A stretch of DNA of 64,000 nucleotides from Tetrapisispora phaffii CBS 4417 (lineage: Eukaryota > Ascomycota > Saccharomycetes > Saccharomycetales > Saccharomycetaceae). Under the pieces are notes generated by a model that worked only from the letters and a program-made list of their open reading frames with translations, had not been told where the DNA came from and made no database searches. The stretch spans positions 330,524 to 394,523 of the forward strand of contig NC_016535.1 of NCBI RefSeq assembly GCF_000236905.1. Direction: 5' to 3'. A program made the position numbers and the translations under genes. Of the stretch, positions 1 to 8,699 are shown piece by piece (within the stretch, counting starts at the first letter, position 1; the number at the start of each line of letters is the position of its first letter).

Positions 1-759
1 TATAAATTCAATACCGTTTTATTACATTTCCAAATTGCAGAAGTTGTCAGAAGATCAGGAAGTAAAGATCGTACTGTTGAAGATATTTCATCAGCTTTGA
101 CTGGTTTAGAAAATGCATTAGTCCTCTTGAAAGAACTAAAAGATAAAAGTTACAAATTTATCGTTAAAGATGAAATTGAGCAACGTATTCAACTTGGTGA
201 GACTACAATGAAGAATGCACTACAACGTAGTTTGAAAGAGCAAGAAGAGTACGAACTGCAACAGACTGGCAGATTAGAACAAGCCCGTAAGTTAATAGAA
301 GAAAATGAATTAAAGGAGAAGAATCGTATTGAAAAAGAAAAAGAATTAGAACAAATGAAGATAGCTAAACAAAAGGAAGAATTTGCCAAGTTACAAGAAG
401 AAGCTCAAAAAATAATCCAAGAGCGTGACTTAGCAATCGTTGAAGAATCAGACAATGACAAAGATTTAAATTCTGCAGATGAAGATGGAGAGTTTGTTGA
501 TAAAGAAAAACCAAAAAGAGAGAAGAAAAGCAAAAAGAAGACATCGAAAAGAAAAGCAGATGTTCTCGATGATGATGAGGAGGTTACTATTATCAGAAAA
601 CGTGAAAGAAATGGGAAAGCATCCACTTTATCTGCAGAATACATAGAGAACTCTAGTGCAAGCAGTGATGGGGCTCTCAGTGACGTTGGTGAAAATAAAT
701 TTGACAGTGAAGAAGCAGAAGCAAAGGTTACAGATGAAGAACATGAAGATTTATTTTAA
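1..759 (+). CDS. CTR9: CTR9, Paf1 complex subunit, C-terminal part (5' end outside window)
   Basis: The frame is open from base 1, so this is the last 252 codons of a longer gene; the TTG at 97 is only an internal codon. The start of the visible part resembles the end of the TPR-repeat region. It is followed by a long Glu/Lys/Gln-rich coiled coil (about residues 75-145 of the visible part), then an acidic and Lys-rich tail with Ser/Asp clusters. This matches the C-terminus of Ctr9, the TPR scaffold of the Paf1 elongation complex, which acts on RNA polymerase II in the nucleus and supports histone H2B ubiquitylation. DCP1 lies next on the opposite strand, the same relative orientation as YOL145C and YOL149W in S. 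cerevisiae, which supports the call. The genes between those two in S. cerevisiae (PSF3, PEX11, SPT20) are absent here. Confidence 0.85.
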   Translation, partial: YKFNTVLLHFQIAEVVRRSGSKDRTVEDISSALTGLENALVLLKELKDKSYKFIVKDEIEQRIQLGETTMKNALQRSLKEQEEYELQQTGRLEQARKLIEENELKEKNRIEKEKELEQMKIAKQKEEFAKLQEEAQKIIQERDLAIVEESDNDKDLNSADEDGEFVDKEKPKREKKSKKKTSKRKADVLDDDEEVTIIRKRERNGKASTLSAEYIENSSASSDGALSDVGENKFDSEEAEAKVTDEEHEDLF

Positions 760-1001
760 AATAAAAATCATCAAAAATACAGTTCCTTGGAACTAATTAT
801 TGATACTTCGTTTACAAATGTGTAGTGGAATGAGTTAAAATTGGTATATGTATATATATATAAATTATGTGTACTTAATTAGTTGTATACTTAATAAAAA
901 AATCATGAATAATCAATAACTATGCATTACATCCTTTATATTATGAACACTCATAAAAATTATATTTTGTAATATTTATATTATGGTTAAGTTTAAATTC
1001 A

Positions 1002-1628
1002 TTATGTAAAGGAATCCTTTGGAGAATTCTCAAGTAAATACTTGATCAGTTCATATATATTTTCTCTATCAGCTACTGTATGAATCCAAATACCAAACAC
1101 CTCATGTTTTACATTTTTGATTATTACTAAATCGTCTTTCACTTCAACACCCATAGTTTCAAGAGGATTCTTTTTGTTTTCTTCCGAATCAAATATATTC
1201 CTTTTATTAATTATACTGTTTGGAACAATACCCATCGAAAAATTATCCAAATTCATTCTATTAAGTATAATCAAACCGTAATTGTAAATATCTTTGCCCG
1301 TTAAAACAGTTCCAGAGAATGTTGAAGCTGGATTATCAGAATTCAGTAAACTATTTGACTCCACATTATCGGGCAGCATAGAATCCTGAGAAATGTCTCG
1401 CAGATATATAGCTAAAACACCTTGATATTCTAGTTTATTCCATTCGTCTTTCTCAAAATCCCACTGATAAACAGATGCATGTGGCGTGTGGAAGAGTAAT
1501 TGTTTGATTTTAGGATCGTATCTGCCAATAACATTGAAATTCAATGCTTTACGGTAAAACTCCATAGTCATAACATCTGTGGATTCAGAATTTTCAACAT
1601 CATCTTTCCCTGTATTGTTATTTCCCAT
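1002..1628 (-). CDS. DCP1: DCP1, mRNA decapping enzyme subunit
   Basis: 208 residues, somewhat shorter than the S. cerevisiae protein (231). It is the EVH1-fold activator of the Dcp2 decapping nuclease in cytoplasmic P-bodies. The N-terminal block containing EFYRKALNFNVIGRYDPKIK and the C-terminal block around GIWIHTVADRENIYELIKYL are the strongly conserved ends of the yeast Dcp1 EVH1 domain. The variable insert between them (about residues 82-108) is Asn/Ser-rich and shorter than in S. cerevisiae, which explains the length difference. The first Met is chosen because it gives a short low-complexity leader before the conserved helix, as in relatives. It is convergent with CTR9, with 242 bases between the stop codons. 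Confidence 0.95.
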   Translation of the reverse strand: MGNNNTGKDDVENSESTDVMTMEFYRKALNFNVIGRYDPKIKQLLFHTPHASVYQWDFEKDEWNKLEYQGVLAIYLRDISQDSMLPDNVESNSLLNSDNPASTFSGTVLTGKDIYNYGLIILNRMNLDNFSMGIVPNSIINKRNIFDSEENKKNPLETMGVEVKDDLVIIKNVKHEVFGIWIHTVADRENIYELIKYLLENSPKDSFT

Positions 1629-3656
1629 TTTGCTCTTAATTTAATCTTCCTTCTTACGTAAATATATCTTAAAGCTCTGTTTATTTTTTAATCCCTTTTG
1701 GCAACTTGAAAGGATGAGATCTCTGAAAAATAAAGATAATAAGACAAGAGCAATTATTTATGTCGTTTCTTAGAAATGAATTCAACCATCAATTGAACCA
1801 CAATCACAAATGAATACATAGAAACTTATAACAACGTTCTTTCACTTGGTAACATTTCAACTAAAGTATATTAATTGTAGTTTGATTTTATGTTCAAGTG
1901 CATTTTTCTAAAAAGTTGAATTATTTTATAGATTACCCGCATAAGGACTCTGGCCGTACAGATCTTGTACGTTTTAAGGCCATGTTATAAAAGAAAGATG
2001 TACTATTTTAATGGAACTGTCACCCATTTATACAATGATATGTAAATAGGATATGAAAGAAAGCCATGAGATTTCACTAACAGGTGAATCAAATAGTACT
2101 TAGATTATTTGTCGATAAAAATGACGTGCATTCACTTCCTAACAGATGAGAATATAAGTGGCTAAATTCAACTAGCAATATTTGCGCGGCTAATCCAAAG
2201 CTATGGATTTTAGGAGAATATATATTAGCTAAATGTTCTAGATGTAACAATTAACCATACCTATACCGTATGCCTCTACTTTTATTCATACCTATACAGC
2301 TTTGATTATGGATGGGTTCCAATGCAAGACAGACCAGTGTCAATAAGCATAACTTGGAAGACCTGGGGGTAAAAGGTAATATTATTCATAACTTAAGGTA
2401 AGTAGGTCAAGAAACGCTAGTTTACTCAAATGATTAGCGAAACTGGCGGGGGATTTGGGATAATATCGTGGTCTGTTGTTTTTTTTGTGCACTTTCATTC
2501 CGACTATGCCACTATTATTACATAAAGGCAAGATGACATCCTGTTCTCCATTCAGAACATCAATATTCGCTATCGGCGTTCACTGAAAGTTAGGTTCGGC
2601 AGCTCATATAAGATCATAATAGCCTGCCATTGCTTGCACTCGGATGGAACTGAAGCGACGGACCTTTATAGTCCGTATATCTATAAGGGTACGTTGGTCG
2701 CGGATCTGTAAGGATCTGATATATAATTCGAATTTTCCTTCCTTAGTTGATTCAACTTTCAACTTCGTAATCCTCTACTAACGTGGGGGTTGAGATGGTA
2801 ATATGTATGTATGGTTCCTCCGTCGCATGGTGTGGTGAGATTGCCTTGTTTCAAAAGGGCAAATGCAATTGATTCTGCGCTCGGCGATAGGAGTTTACAT
2901 TTTCACATGGAGGAGATAAAGCAAGAAAAAGAAACACATGCGAGAGGCATCGGAATTAAGCTGTGCGTTTCTCTCTTGTATGGCTTGGAGGTTTGTACGT
3001 TACTAACTCTTGAGAGTTTTGGATACACAAAGTATGGACAATAATTAGTACCTTATCGTTGTTACTCACTAACTCGAAGTCATAAAACAATCAGATATTT
3101 GGACGAGGTTTATCCACCAGTGGTTACTTTCAAGTTTTAGTAAAGTGGTAGTTAAAAGTTGTACACCGGAGGTTCAACCTGTCTTCGAAACTAATGTGGG
3201 TTCAATAGTTTATTCTGTTGTGTTTTTCATACAGCTATACTCTTAGTGAAATTCAATTACGTAGAGTTGAAACTTTGCGAAGTCAGTAAGCGGGTGGTAT
3301 TAAGTTTTATGCGGTGGTTCTTTCGTGGATATTTAATATATTTTATTTGGTAACTAGTTTCATCAAATGACTTTAATGAAGAAAAAGGAAAGAATGGTCT
3401 TATTCTATTTATCACTTGTGAACAAAAACTATGTTTTATTTTTGAAATTATTAAATATTTAAGCAATTGGTATTTAATTAAATTTTACAGCAATTTCTTT
3501 TAATCATAAGAATTTTATTATTTTTCACGTCGAAATATATTAAATTGGTTGCTAATTTGTCAATATTCAGAACTCTAGAGACCTTTTTAACAATAAGTTA
3601 ATCATCCTTTCATTTTACTACAGGTAATCAAAATAACAACTCCCAACAAACAAAAT
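1629..3656. other. 2.0-kb interval without a convincing gene
   Basis: This stretch lies upstream of both DCP1 (minus strand) and the oxidoreductase at 3657 (plus strand). No frame longer than 77 codons looks protein-like. The part from about 1930 to 3050 is visibly less A+T-rich than the flanks and contains several short self-complementary stretches, including a 6-bp hairpin at 2658-2676. A TTACCCG element matching the Reb1 consensus is at 1933-1939. It could be a long regulatory region, a decayed gene or an unannotated structured RNA. I could not match it to RNase P, RNase MRP, SRP, U1, U2, U3 or telomerase RNA by eye. Confidence 0.5.
1933..1939 (+). promoter_or_regulatory. Reb1-type site (TTACCCG)
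   Basis: Exact 7-base match to the Reb1 core, about 305 bases upstream of the DCP1 start and near the left edge of the less A+T-rich segment. Reb1 sites often mark nucleosome-free promoters. A 7-base match can occur by chance, so this is tentative. Confidence 0.3.
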
Positions 3657-4709
3657 ATGTCCCCAATTTTAAAAGTCGGTGTCGTCGGTACTGGTATATT
3701 TGCCACAGACAGACATTTACCATCATACCAAGAAATGTCAGACAACTTCAAGGTTGTTGCTGCCTATAACAGAACTAAGGCTAAGGCTTTAATCTTCGCC
3801 GAAAAAGCTGGTTTGCCAGATAATAAGGTCTACGATGATTTGGACCAAATTTTGAATGACAAGGACGTTGACTATATTGATGCTTTACTTCCAGTTCAAT
3901 TCAATGTTTCAACTCTACAAAAAGCAATTGCTGCTGGTAAGCCAATTTTAATGGAAAAACCTATTGCTGCAACTATGGAACAAGCCAGAAAAATGGTGCA
4001 ATTAGCTGATTCAACTGATTTACCAGTTGGTATTGCTGAAAACTGGTTATACTTACAAGTTATTGAGCCAGCTAAAGAACAATTAAAGAGAATTGGTGAA
4101 GTTGTCGGTTTCACTCATAACTCAACCGGTCCATTCGTTCAAGATAACAAATATTTAGCAACCACTTGGAGACAAAACCCAGAACATATTGGTGGTTTCT
4201 TATCAGACGGTGGTGTCCATCAGTTAGCCTTAGTTACCGACATCTTAGGTGAATTTGACACAATTTCCGCTTTAACCTCTCAAGTTAGAGAGGTATCTGG
4301 TGCTGATGACATTGTCTTTTCTACCGTTAGATTAAGAAATAAGAAGACAATCGGTACTTTCACTTACGGTTCTGCTTTCGGTGCATCTGAAAAATCCGTT
4401 TTCCTAAAAATATACGGTACCAAAGGTTCCATGGTTATTGACTTATCAAACAAAACAAAACCAGTTATTAAGATCAGAGTTGGTGACTCTGCTGAATCTG
4501 CAAGCGCTGAAGAAGTTATTGAAGTTAATGTTGAGGAATCTTTCGGTGTTAACCCAGAATTCTTGAACTTCCACGAAGCTGTCGCTAAAAAGGACAAGAC
4601 ATTATTCAAGTCTTCACCAAGAGCTGCCTTCCACCATTTAGCTTGTGTTGCTGCTTTCTTAGAATCATCCGCTACGAATGGTGACCATGTTACTGTTGAA
4701 AGAATTTAA
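3657..4709 (+). CDS. Gfo/Idh/MocA-family NAD(P)-dependent oxidoreductase (YMR315W type)
   Basis: 350 residues, almost the same as S. cerevisiae YMR315W (349). The N-terminal Rossmann motif is GVVGTGIFA (residues 8-16). The family EKP motif is at residues 100-102 and the conserved stretch FLSDGGVHQLALV lies in the C-terminal substrate domain. The YMR315W protein is a cytosolic NADPH-linked oxidoreductase induced under stress; its natural substrate is not settled. The Met at 3657 directly precedes the Rossmann strand, so there is no leader. Codon use is strongly biased to favoured codons, which suggests high expression. It is not next to SSB1 or DCP1 in S. cerevisiae, so a rearrangement joint lies on one or both sides. 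Confidence 0.9.
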   Translation: MSPILKVGVVGTGIFATDRHLPSYQEMSDNFKVVAAYNRTKAKALIFAEKAGLPDNKVYDDLDQILNDKDVDYIDALLPVQFNVSTLQKAIAAGKPILMEKPIAATMEQARKMVQLADSTDLPVGIAENWLYLQVIEPAKEQLKRIGEVVGFTHNSTGPFVQDNKYLATTWRQNPEHIGGFLSDGGVHQLALVTDILGEFDTISALTSQVREVSGADDIVFSTVRLRNKKTIGTFTYGSAFGASEKSVFLKIYGTKGSMVIDLSNKTKPVIKIRVGDSAESASAEEVIEVNVEESFGVNPEFLNFHEAVAKKDKTLFKSSPRAAFHHLACVAAFLESSATNGDHVTVERI

Positions 4710-4958
4710 ATAGAAGGCAACGTTTCTGAAGATAATGAGTGTATATGTATGACCAATATTTAGTTTTATAAACTGTAATGATGATATTATTATTATAATT
4801 AAGGGCTTTTGTCTATAAAATGGGATTCAAACGTTTATATAGTTATATATGCGGTTAACTAATTAGAAGAGATATGAATAGAATTTTTATTGAAATTTAT
4901 TTATTTTTTAAAATGAAAATAAGATACAGAGATTAACAGACATTATATACTAGATATC

Positions 4959-6800
4959 CTAACGGGAGGACATAGCCTTGGTAACAACTCTCTTCAAACC
5001 AACTTCGGCCTTTCTTAAGTCATCAGTGGATGAATCTTCAATGGCTAGAGCAGCCATGGCTTCGGATAAAGCATTTTCGATCTTAACTTTAGAACCCCTC
5101 TTTAACTTGGCAGATAAAACTGGGTCAGTGACAGTTTGTTCGATAGAAGCAACGTAAGACTCTAATCTTTGTCTAGCTTCGTGTCTCTTGGCAAAAGCTT
5201 CATCAGCAGCCTTGAATTCTTCGGCTTGGTTGACCATCTTCTCGATATCTTCGGTGGATAATCTACCAACAGCGTTGGAGATAGTAATGTTAGAGGACTT
5301 ACCGGTGGATTTTTCAACGGCAGTAACCTTTAAGATACCATTAGCATCGACTTCGAAAATAGCTTCTAAGACTGGTTCACCAGCTGGCATTGGTGGAACA
5401 CCCTTTAAGTCGAATTCACCTAATAAAGTGTTTTCCTTACAGTTAACACGTTCACCTTGGTAAACTGGGAATTGAACAGTAGTTTGGTTGTCACCGACAG
5501 TAGTGAAAGTTCTTCTCTTGATGGTTGGAACAGTAGTGTTTCTTGGAACAACAATACCGAAAATGTCACCTTGCATACCAACACCTAAAGATAATGGAGC
5601 AACATCTAATAATAGTAAGTCCTTGGTTTCATCAGAAGTAGATTGACCAGTTAAAATAGCACCTTGGACAGCAGCACCGTAGGCAACAGCTTCATCTGGG
5701 TTAATGGATTTTTCTAATTGTTTACCATCGAAGAAGTCAGATAATAACTTTTGGACCTTTGGAATTCTGGTAGAACCACCGACTAAGACAACTTCGTCAA
5801 TTTGGGACTTAGAGATCTTGGCATCCTTTAAGACTTGTTCAACTGGGGTTAAAGTAGATTTGAATAAAGCGGCGTTTAAGTCTTCGAATCTAGCTCTGGT
5901 TAAAGAAGCTTCGAAATCTTCACCATCGAATAAGGAGTCGACTTCAACGGTAGTTTGGGTGACAGAGGATAAAGTTCTCTTAGCTCTTTCAGCAGCAGTT
6001 CTTAATCTTCTTAAAGCTCTGGCGTCGTTAGAGATGTCAGAACCGGTCTTCTTCTTGAATTCAGCCTTGAAATGTTCTAATAAGTTAGTGTCGAAATCTT
6101 GACCACCTAAATGGGTGTTACCGGAGGTAGACTTAACAGTGAAAACACCACCAGCGATGTGTAATAAGGAAACATCGAAAGTACCACCACCTAAATCGAA
6201 GATTAAGACGTGTCTTTCCTTTTCGGACTTACCAGCACCTAAACCGTAAGCAATAGCAGCGGCAGTTGGTTCATTGATAATTCTTAAGACGTTCAAACCA
6301 GAAATGGCACCGGCGTCCTTGGTAGCTTGTCTCTGAGCATCGTTGAAATAAGCTGGGACAGTGATGACAGCCTTTTCGACCTTCTTACCGATCTTAGCTT
6401 CAGCGATTTCCTTCATCTTGGTTAGAACCATAGAAGAAATTTCTTGTGGAGAGAAAGTCTTGTTTTCACCCAAGTATTCAACTTCGATCATTGGAGCACC
6501 TTGGGCATCAATGACCTTGAATGGCCAAGTCTTCATATCTTCTTGCACAGCATCCTCGTCGAATCTTCTACCGATTAAACGTTTAGCATCGAAGACGGTA
6601 TTTCTTGGGTTCAAAGCAGCTTGATTCTTAGCAGCGTCACCGATTAATCTTTCTTCTGGAGTGAAAGCAACGAACGATGGAGTAACTCTGTTACCTTGTT
6701 CATTGGCAATGATTTCAACAGATGATTCGTAAGTGGCAACACATGAATAGGTAGTACCTAAATCGATACCAATAGCACCTTGGAAAACACCTTCAGCCAT
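4959..6800 (-). CDS. SSB1: SSB1/SSB2, ribosome-associated Hsp70 chaperone
   Basis: 613 residues from the Met at 6800, the length of S. cerevisiae Ssb1 and Ssb2. It starts [19 protein letters not shown]; the nucleotide-binding domain carries the Hsp70 phosphate loops, [12 protein letters not shown] and the [14 protein letters not shown] signature. A substrate-binding domain and an alpha-helical lid follow. Ssb binds nascent chains at the ribosome with the RAC complex (Zuo1/Ssz1). The very uniform, favoured codon use fits one of the most abundant yeast proteins. The frame stays open upstream to a Met at 6896, giving a 32-residue hydrophobic/basic extension. I reject that as the main start because the family begins at MA-E/D-GVF. 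Its place beside BRE4 matches YDL229W (SSB1), although the sister copy SSB2 (YNL209W) shares the ancestral position. Confidence 0.96.
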   Translation of the reverse strand: MAEGVFQGAIGIDLGTTYSCVATYESSVEIIANEQGNRVTPSFVAFTPEERLIGDAAKNQAALNPRNTVFDAKRLIGRRFDEDAVQEDMKTWPFKVIDAQGAPMIEVEYLGENKTFSPQEISSMVLTKMKEIAEAKIGKKVEKAVITVPAYFNDAQRQATKDAGAISGLNVLRIINEPTAAAIAYGLGAGKSEKERHVLIFDLGGGTFDVSLLHIAGGVFTVKSTSGNTHLGGQDFDTNLLEHFKAEFKKKTGSDISNDARALRRLRTAAERAKRTLSSVTQTTVEVDSLFDGEDFEASLTRARFEDLNAALFKSTLTPVEQVLKDAKISKSQIDEVVLVGGSTRIPKVQKLLSDFFDGKQLEKSINPDEAVAYGAAVQGAILTGQSTSDETKDLLLLDVAPLSLGVGMQGDIFGIVVPRNTTVPTIKRRTFTTVGDNQTTVQFPVYQGERVNCKENTLLGEFDLKGVPPMPAGEPVLEAIFEVDANGILKVTAVEKSTGKSSNITISNAVGRLSTEDIEKMVNQAEEFKAADEAFAKRHEARQRLESYVASIEQTVTDPVLSAKLKRGSKVKIENALSEAMAALAIEDSSTDDLRKAEVGLKRVVTKAMSSR

Positions 6801-7407
6801 TCTTATTTGTATAGTTTTGAAGTTGTCTGGTTTACGCTTTTTCCTGAAATTACGAACCAGTATAAAAGAAAGCAAGAAGTTACATATAAATAACAAGAAC
6901 CTATTTTCTGTTTTCTTTTAAATGAAAAGTTTCAATTACACATTGTACTAATAAATTTTCTAACCAATTAATAATAATTGTATTTCCCATGTATCAAATC
7001 TAAAAAAAAAAATTAAAAAGACATTAATCACTGTAGTAGCACAATTGACTGTATCGTGAAGGTCAAACTTCAAAAGTTGTAAAAAGTATGACTTTATCAC
7101 TATATATCACTAATAATTAGTATGTCTTCCCATATGATAACAGTATCAAAAAAAATATTTACAACCTCATCGAGAAATTTCACCAAACTGAAAAATTTGT
7201 ATGATGGTGACATTTTTCACTTTTTCACTTTTATACTGAGAGCGTATTATTATAAACTAGGCAATACAGCAGTCTTGTCCTGTGGAAGCCACATTTTCTT
7301 TGGAAAGAAAACTTCAATTCTAGGCAGAAGCGTTTAGCTGCATTTCTTTGTATTGTACTGGTTCTTCCGCCTACGTGCTTGCTGGGAGCTTCAATGGGAG
7401 CAGCCTC

Positions 7408-7428
7408 GGGTTAGGGGGGAGGGTTGGG
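7408..7428 (+). other. Predicted G-quadruplex motif with telomere-like sequence
   Basis: Four G-runs (GGG, GGGGGG, GGG, GGG) separated by loops TTA, A and TT on the plus strand, which fits the standard intramolecular G4 rule. The first two runs with their loop read GGGTTAGGG, which contains the TTAGGG core bound by the yeast factor Tbf1. It lies about 610 bases upstream of the SSB1 start. Confidence 0.55.
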
Positions 7429-7442
7429 AGGAACAGACAGGT

Positions 7443-7456
7443 ATCACCGTGAACGA
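7443..7456 (+). promoter_or_regulatory. Abf1-type site
   Basis: ATCAC, five bases, then ACGA matches the Abf1 consensus RTCRY-N5-ACGR at every fixed position. It lies 15 bases from the G-rich motif within the G+C-rich core of the SSB1/BRE4 promoter. Abf1 commonly serves highly expressed translation-related genes. The distance to SSB1 (about 640 bases) is long for a yeast promoter. Confidence 0.35.
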
Positions 7457-8699
7457 ACGTTATGGCATGTTTTCGTGCACAATGCTCCGGTGGAGGTCCC
7501 AAATTCGCACTTTTTCATCCGTCTTTGTGCGTGTCTCTCTGCGCGTTGGTTTTTCAACGAGCTCCATAGTGAAGAATTCAACCGTGCGTACTTACAATAT
7601 CCTTTGGGACCATCACGACAGATCCGCGGCAAAATGAGCACACGGGCGTCACCAGGGGGCGTGCCGCATCGTTACCCTGCTGGGCGGCTATCTTGGTGGG
7701 TCCCCTGTGTGAGTGAGTGTCCTCAGCAGGGCCGGTTAGCCGCCGCCGTTTCCTCACCTGTGTGTATGTACATGTAAGATACAGGAAGGCTACCGGTGTT
7801 GGCTGGGTGGCAAATCTTGGTTTTGTGTCACAAAAAGATGCGATAAAACAGAGGCATCTGCCCCCCCCCTCTAATCTATTTTTTTTTGATTTCTTATATA
7901 AATAAGGTAAGAATAATGGCCGCTGTTAAACTGCTTCTCTAGTATAATACATTTTCCTATTTTATTTTGGTCTTGGTTTTTTATTATAATACAGAAAAAT
8001 TGGTAGGTTAAAAGCCCTCCTGGTATACGTTTCTCGTGGTATGTATATAATGTCCAGCTTTGTATGTTTTGGTTAGTGGTCAAGGTATTTCAGAAAATAT
8101 CATTATGCATTTGAAATGCAGAATGGCCATTTGTAGGATTTTAACATTTTGTTCCCCTACCCAAGGGAAGAAGAAGGTCATAATTATTGTGGGGATTATT
8201 TCAGTACGGACATAATGGTTTATTGCTGACTTGAAGTTTAAAGTTTTATTACTAATATTAACGCAAGTTCTATAATACATGTTATTTGAACCCTTTTTAT
8301 TTTAATTACCACTGAAAAACAGTAAAAGAGTTATTATTTCTACAACATCATACAGATGCCATGAACAGTTAGCGCTGATGGAGCCGAGATGCGATAAACA
8401 AGAAATCATAGCGAAGACAAAATTTTGAAATATGAAAATATGCAAAGAAAAAATTGAAGATAGATGATTAAAAAAATGAAGTCATCCTTTGTGTATACTT
8501 AAATGGAGAAGTAACATCTTTTAATTATTGCGTTTTGTTATTATCAAACGCTCTAAGAAGACAATAACACACATTAATATTACTTTGGTATTTTGATCGC
8601 TCTACTGTTTACCACTATATTATTCACAGTGGAAAATTATCTTTAACTTACGAATGCTTCAGTATCTGCACAGACCCTTTGTAAACGTTTGAAATAAAA

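Larger units (their letters stand above)
6801..8699. promoter_or_regulatory. Divergent SSB1/BRE4 intergenic region with a G+C-rich core
   Basis: 1.9 kb between divergent starts. The middle part (about 7340-7860) is far richer in G+C than the rest: I count 38 of 60 G+C in 7381-7440. It carries a G-quadruplex-type motif at 7408-7428, a full Abf1-consensus match at 7443-7456, several AGGGG stress-type cores and a run of nine C at 7861-7869. Open frames here (up to 117 codons) lie on both strands and lack family resemblance, so I treat them as by-products of composition. PTP1 (YDL230W) and MER1 (YNL210W), expected here ancestrally, are missing. Confidence 0.6.

Noticed and set aside
2395..2410. 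Minus-strand ACTTACCTTAAG resembling the 5' end of U1 snRNA
   Set aside because: Twelve bases match, but the following sequence lacks the stem-loop I and U1-70K loop, and the first base differs. A chance match is likely.
2811..3044. 77-codon plus-strand frame
   Set aside because: No hydrophobic, domain or codon-bias signal; lies in the suspected non-coding RNA or regulatory segment.
7353..7777. Overlapping plus-strand frames of 94 and 117 codons
   Set aside because: They arise in the G+C-rich SSB1/BRE4 promoter core, overlap each other and a minus-strand frame, and have no family features.
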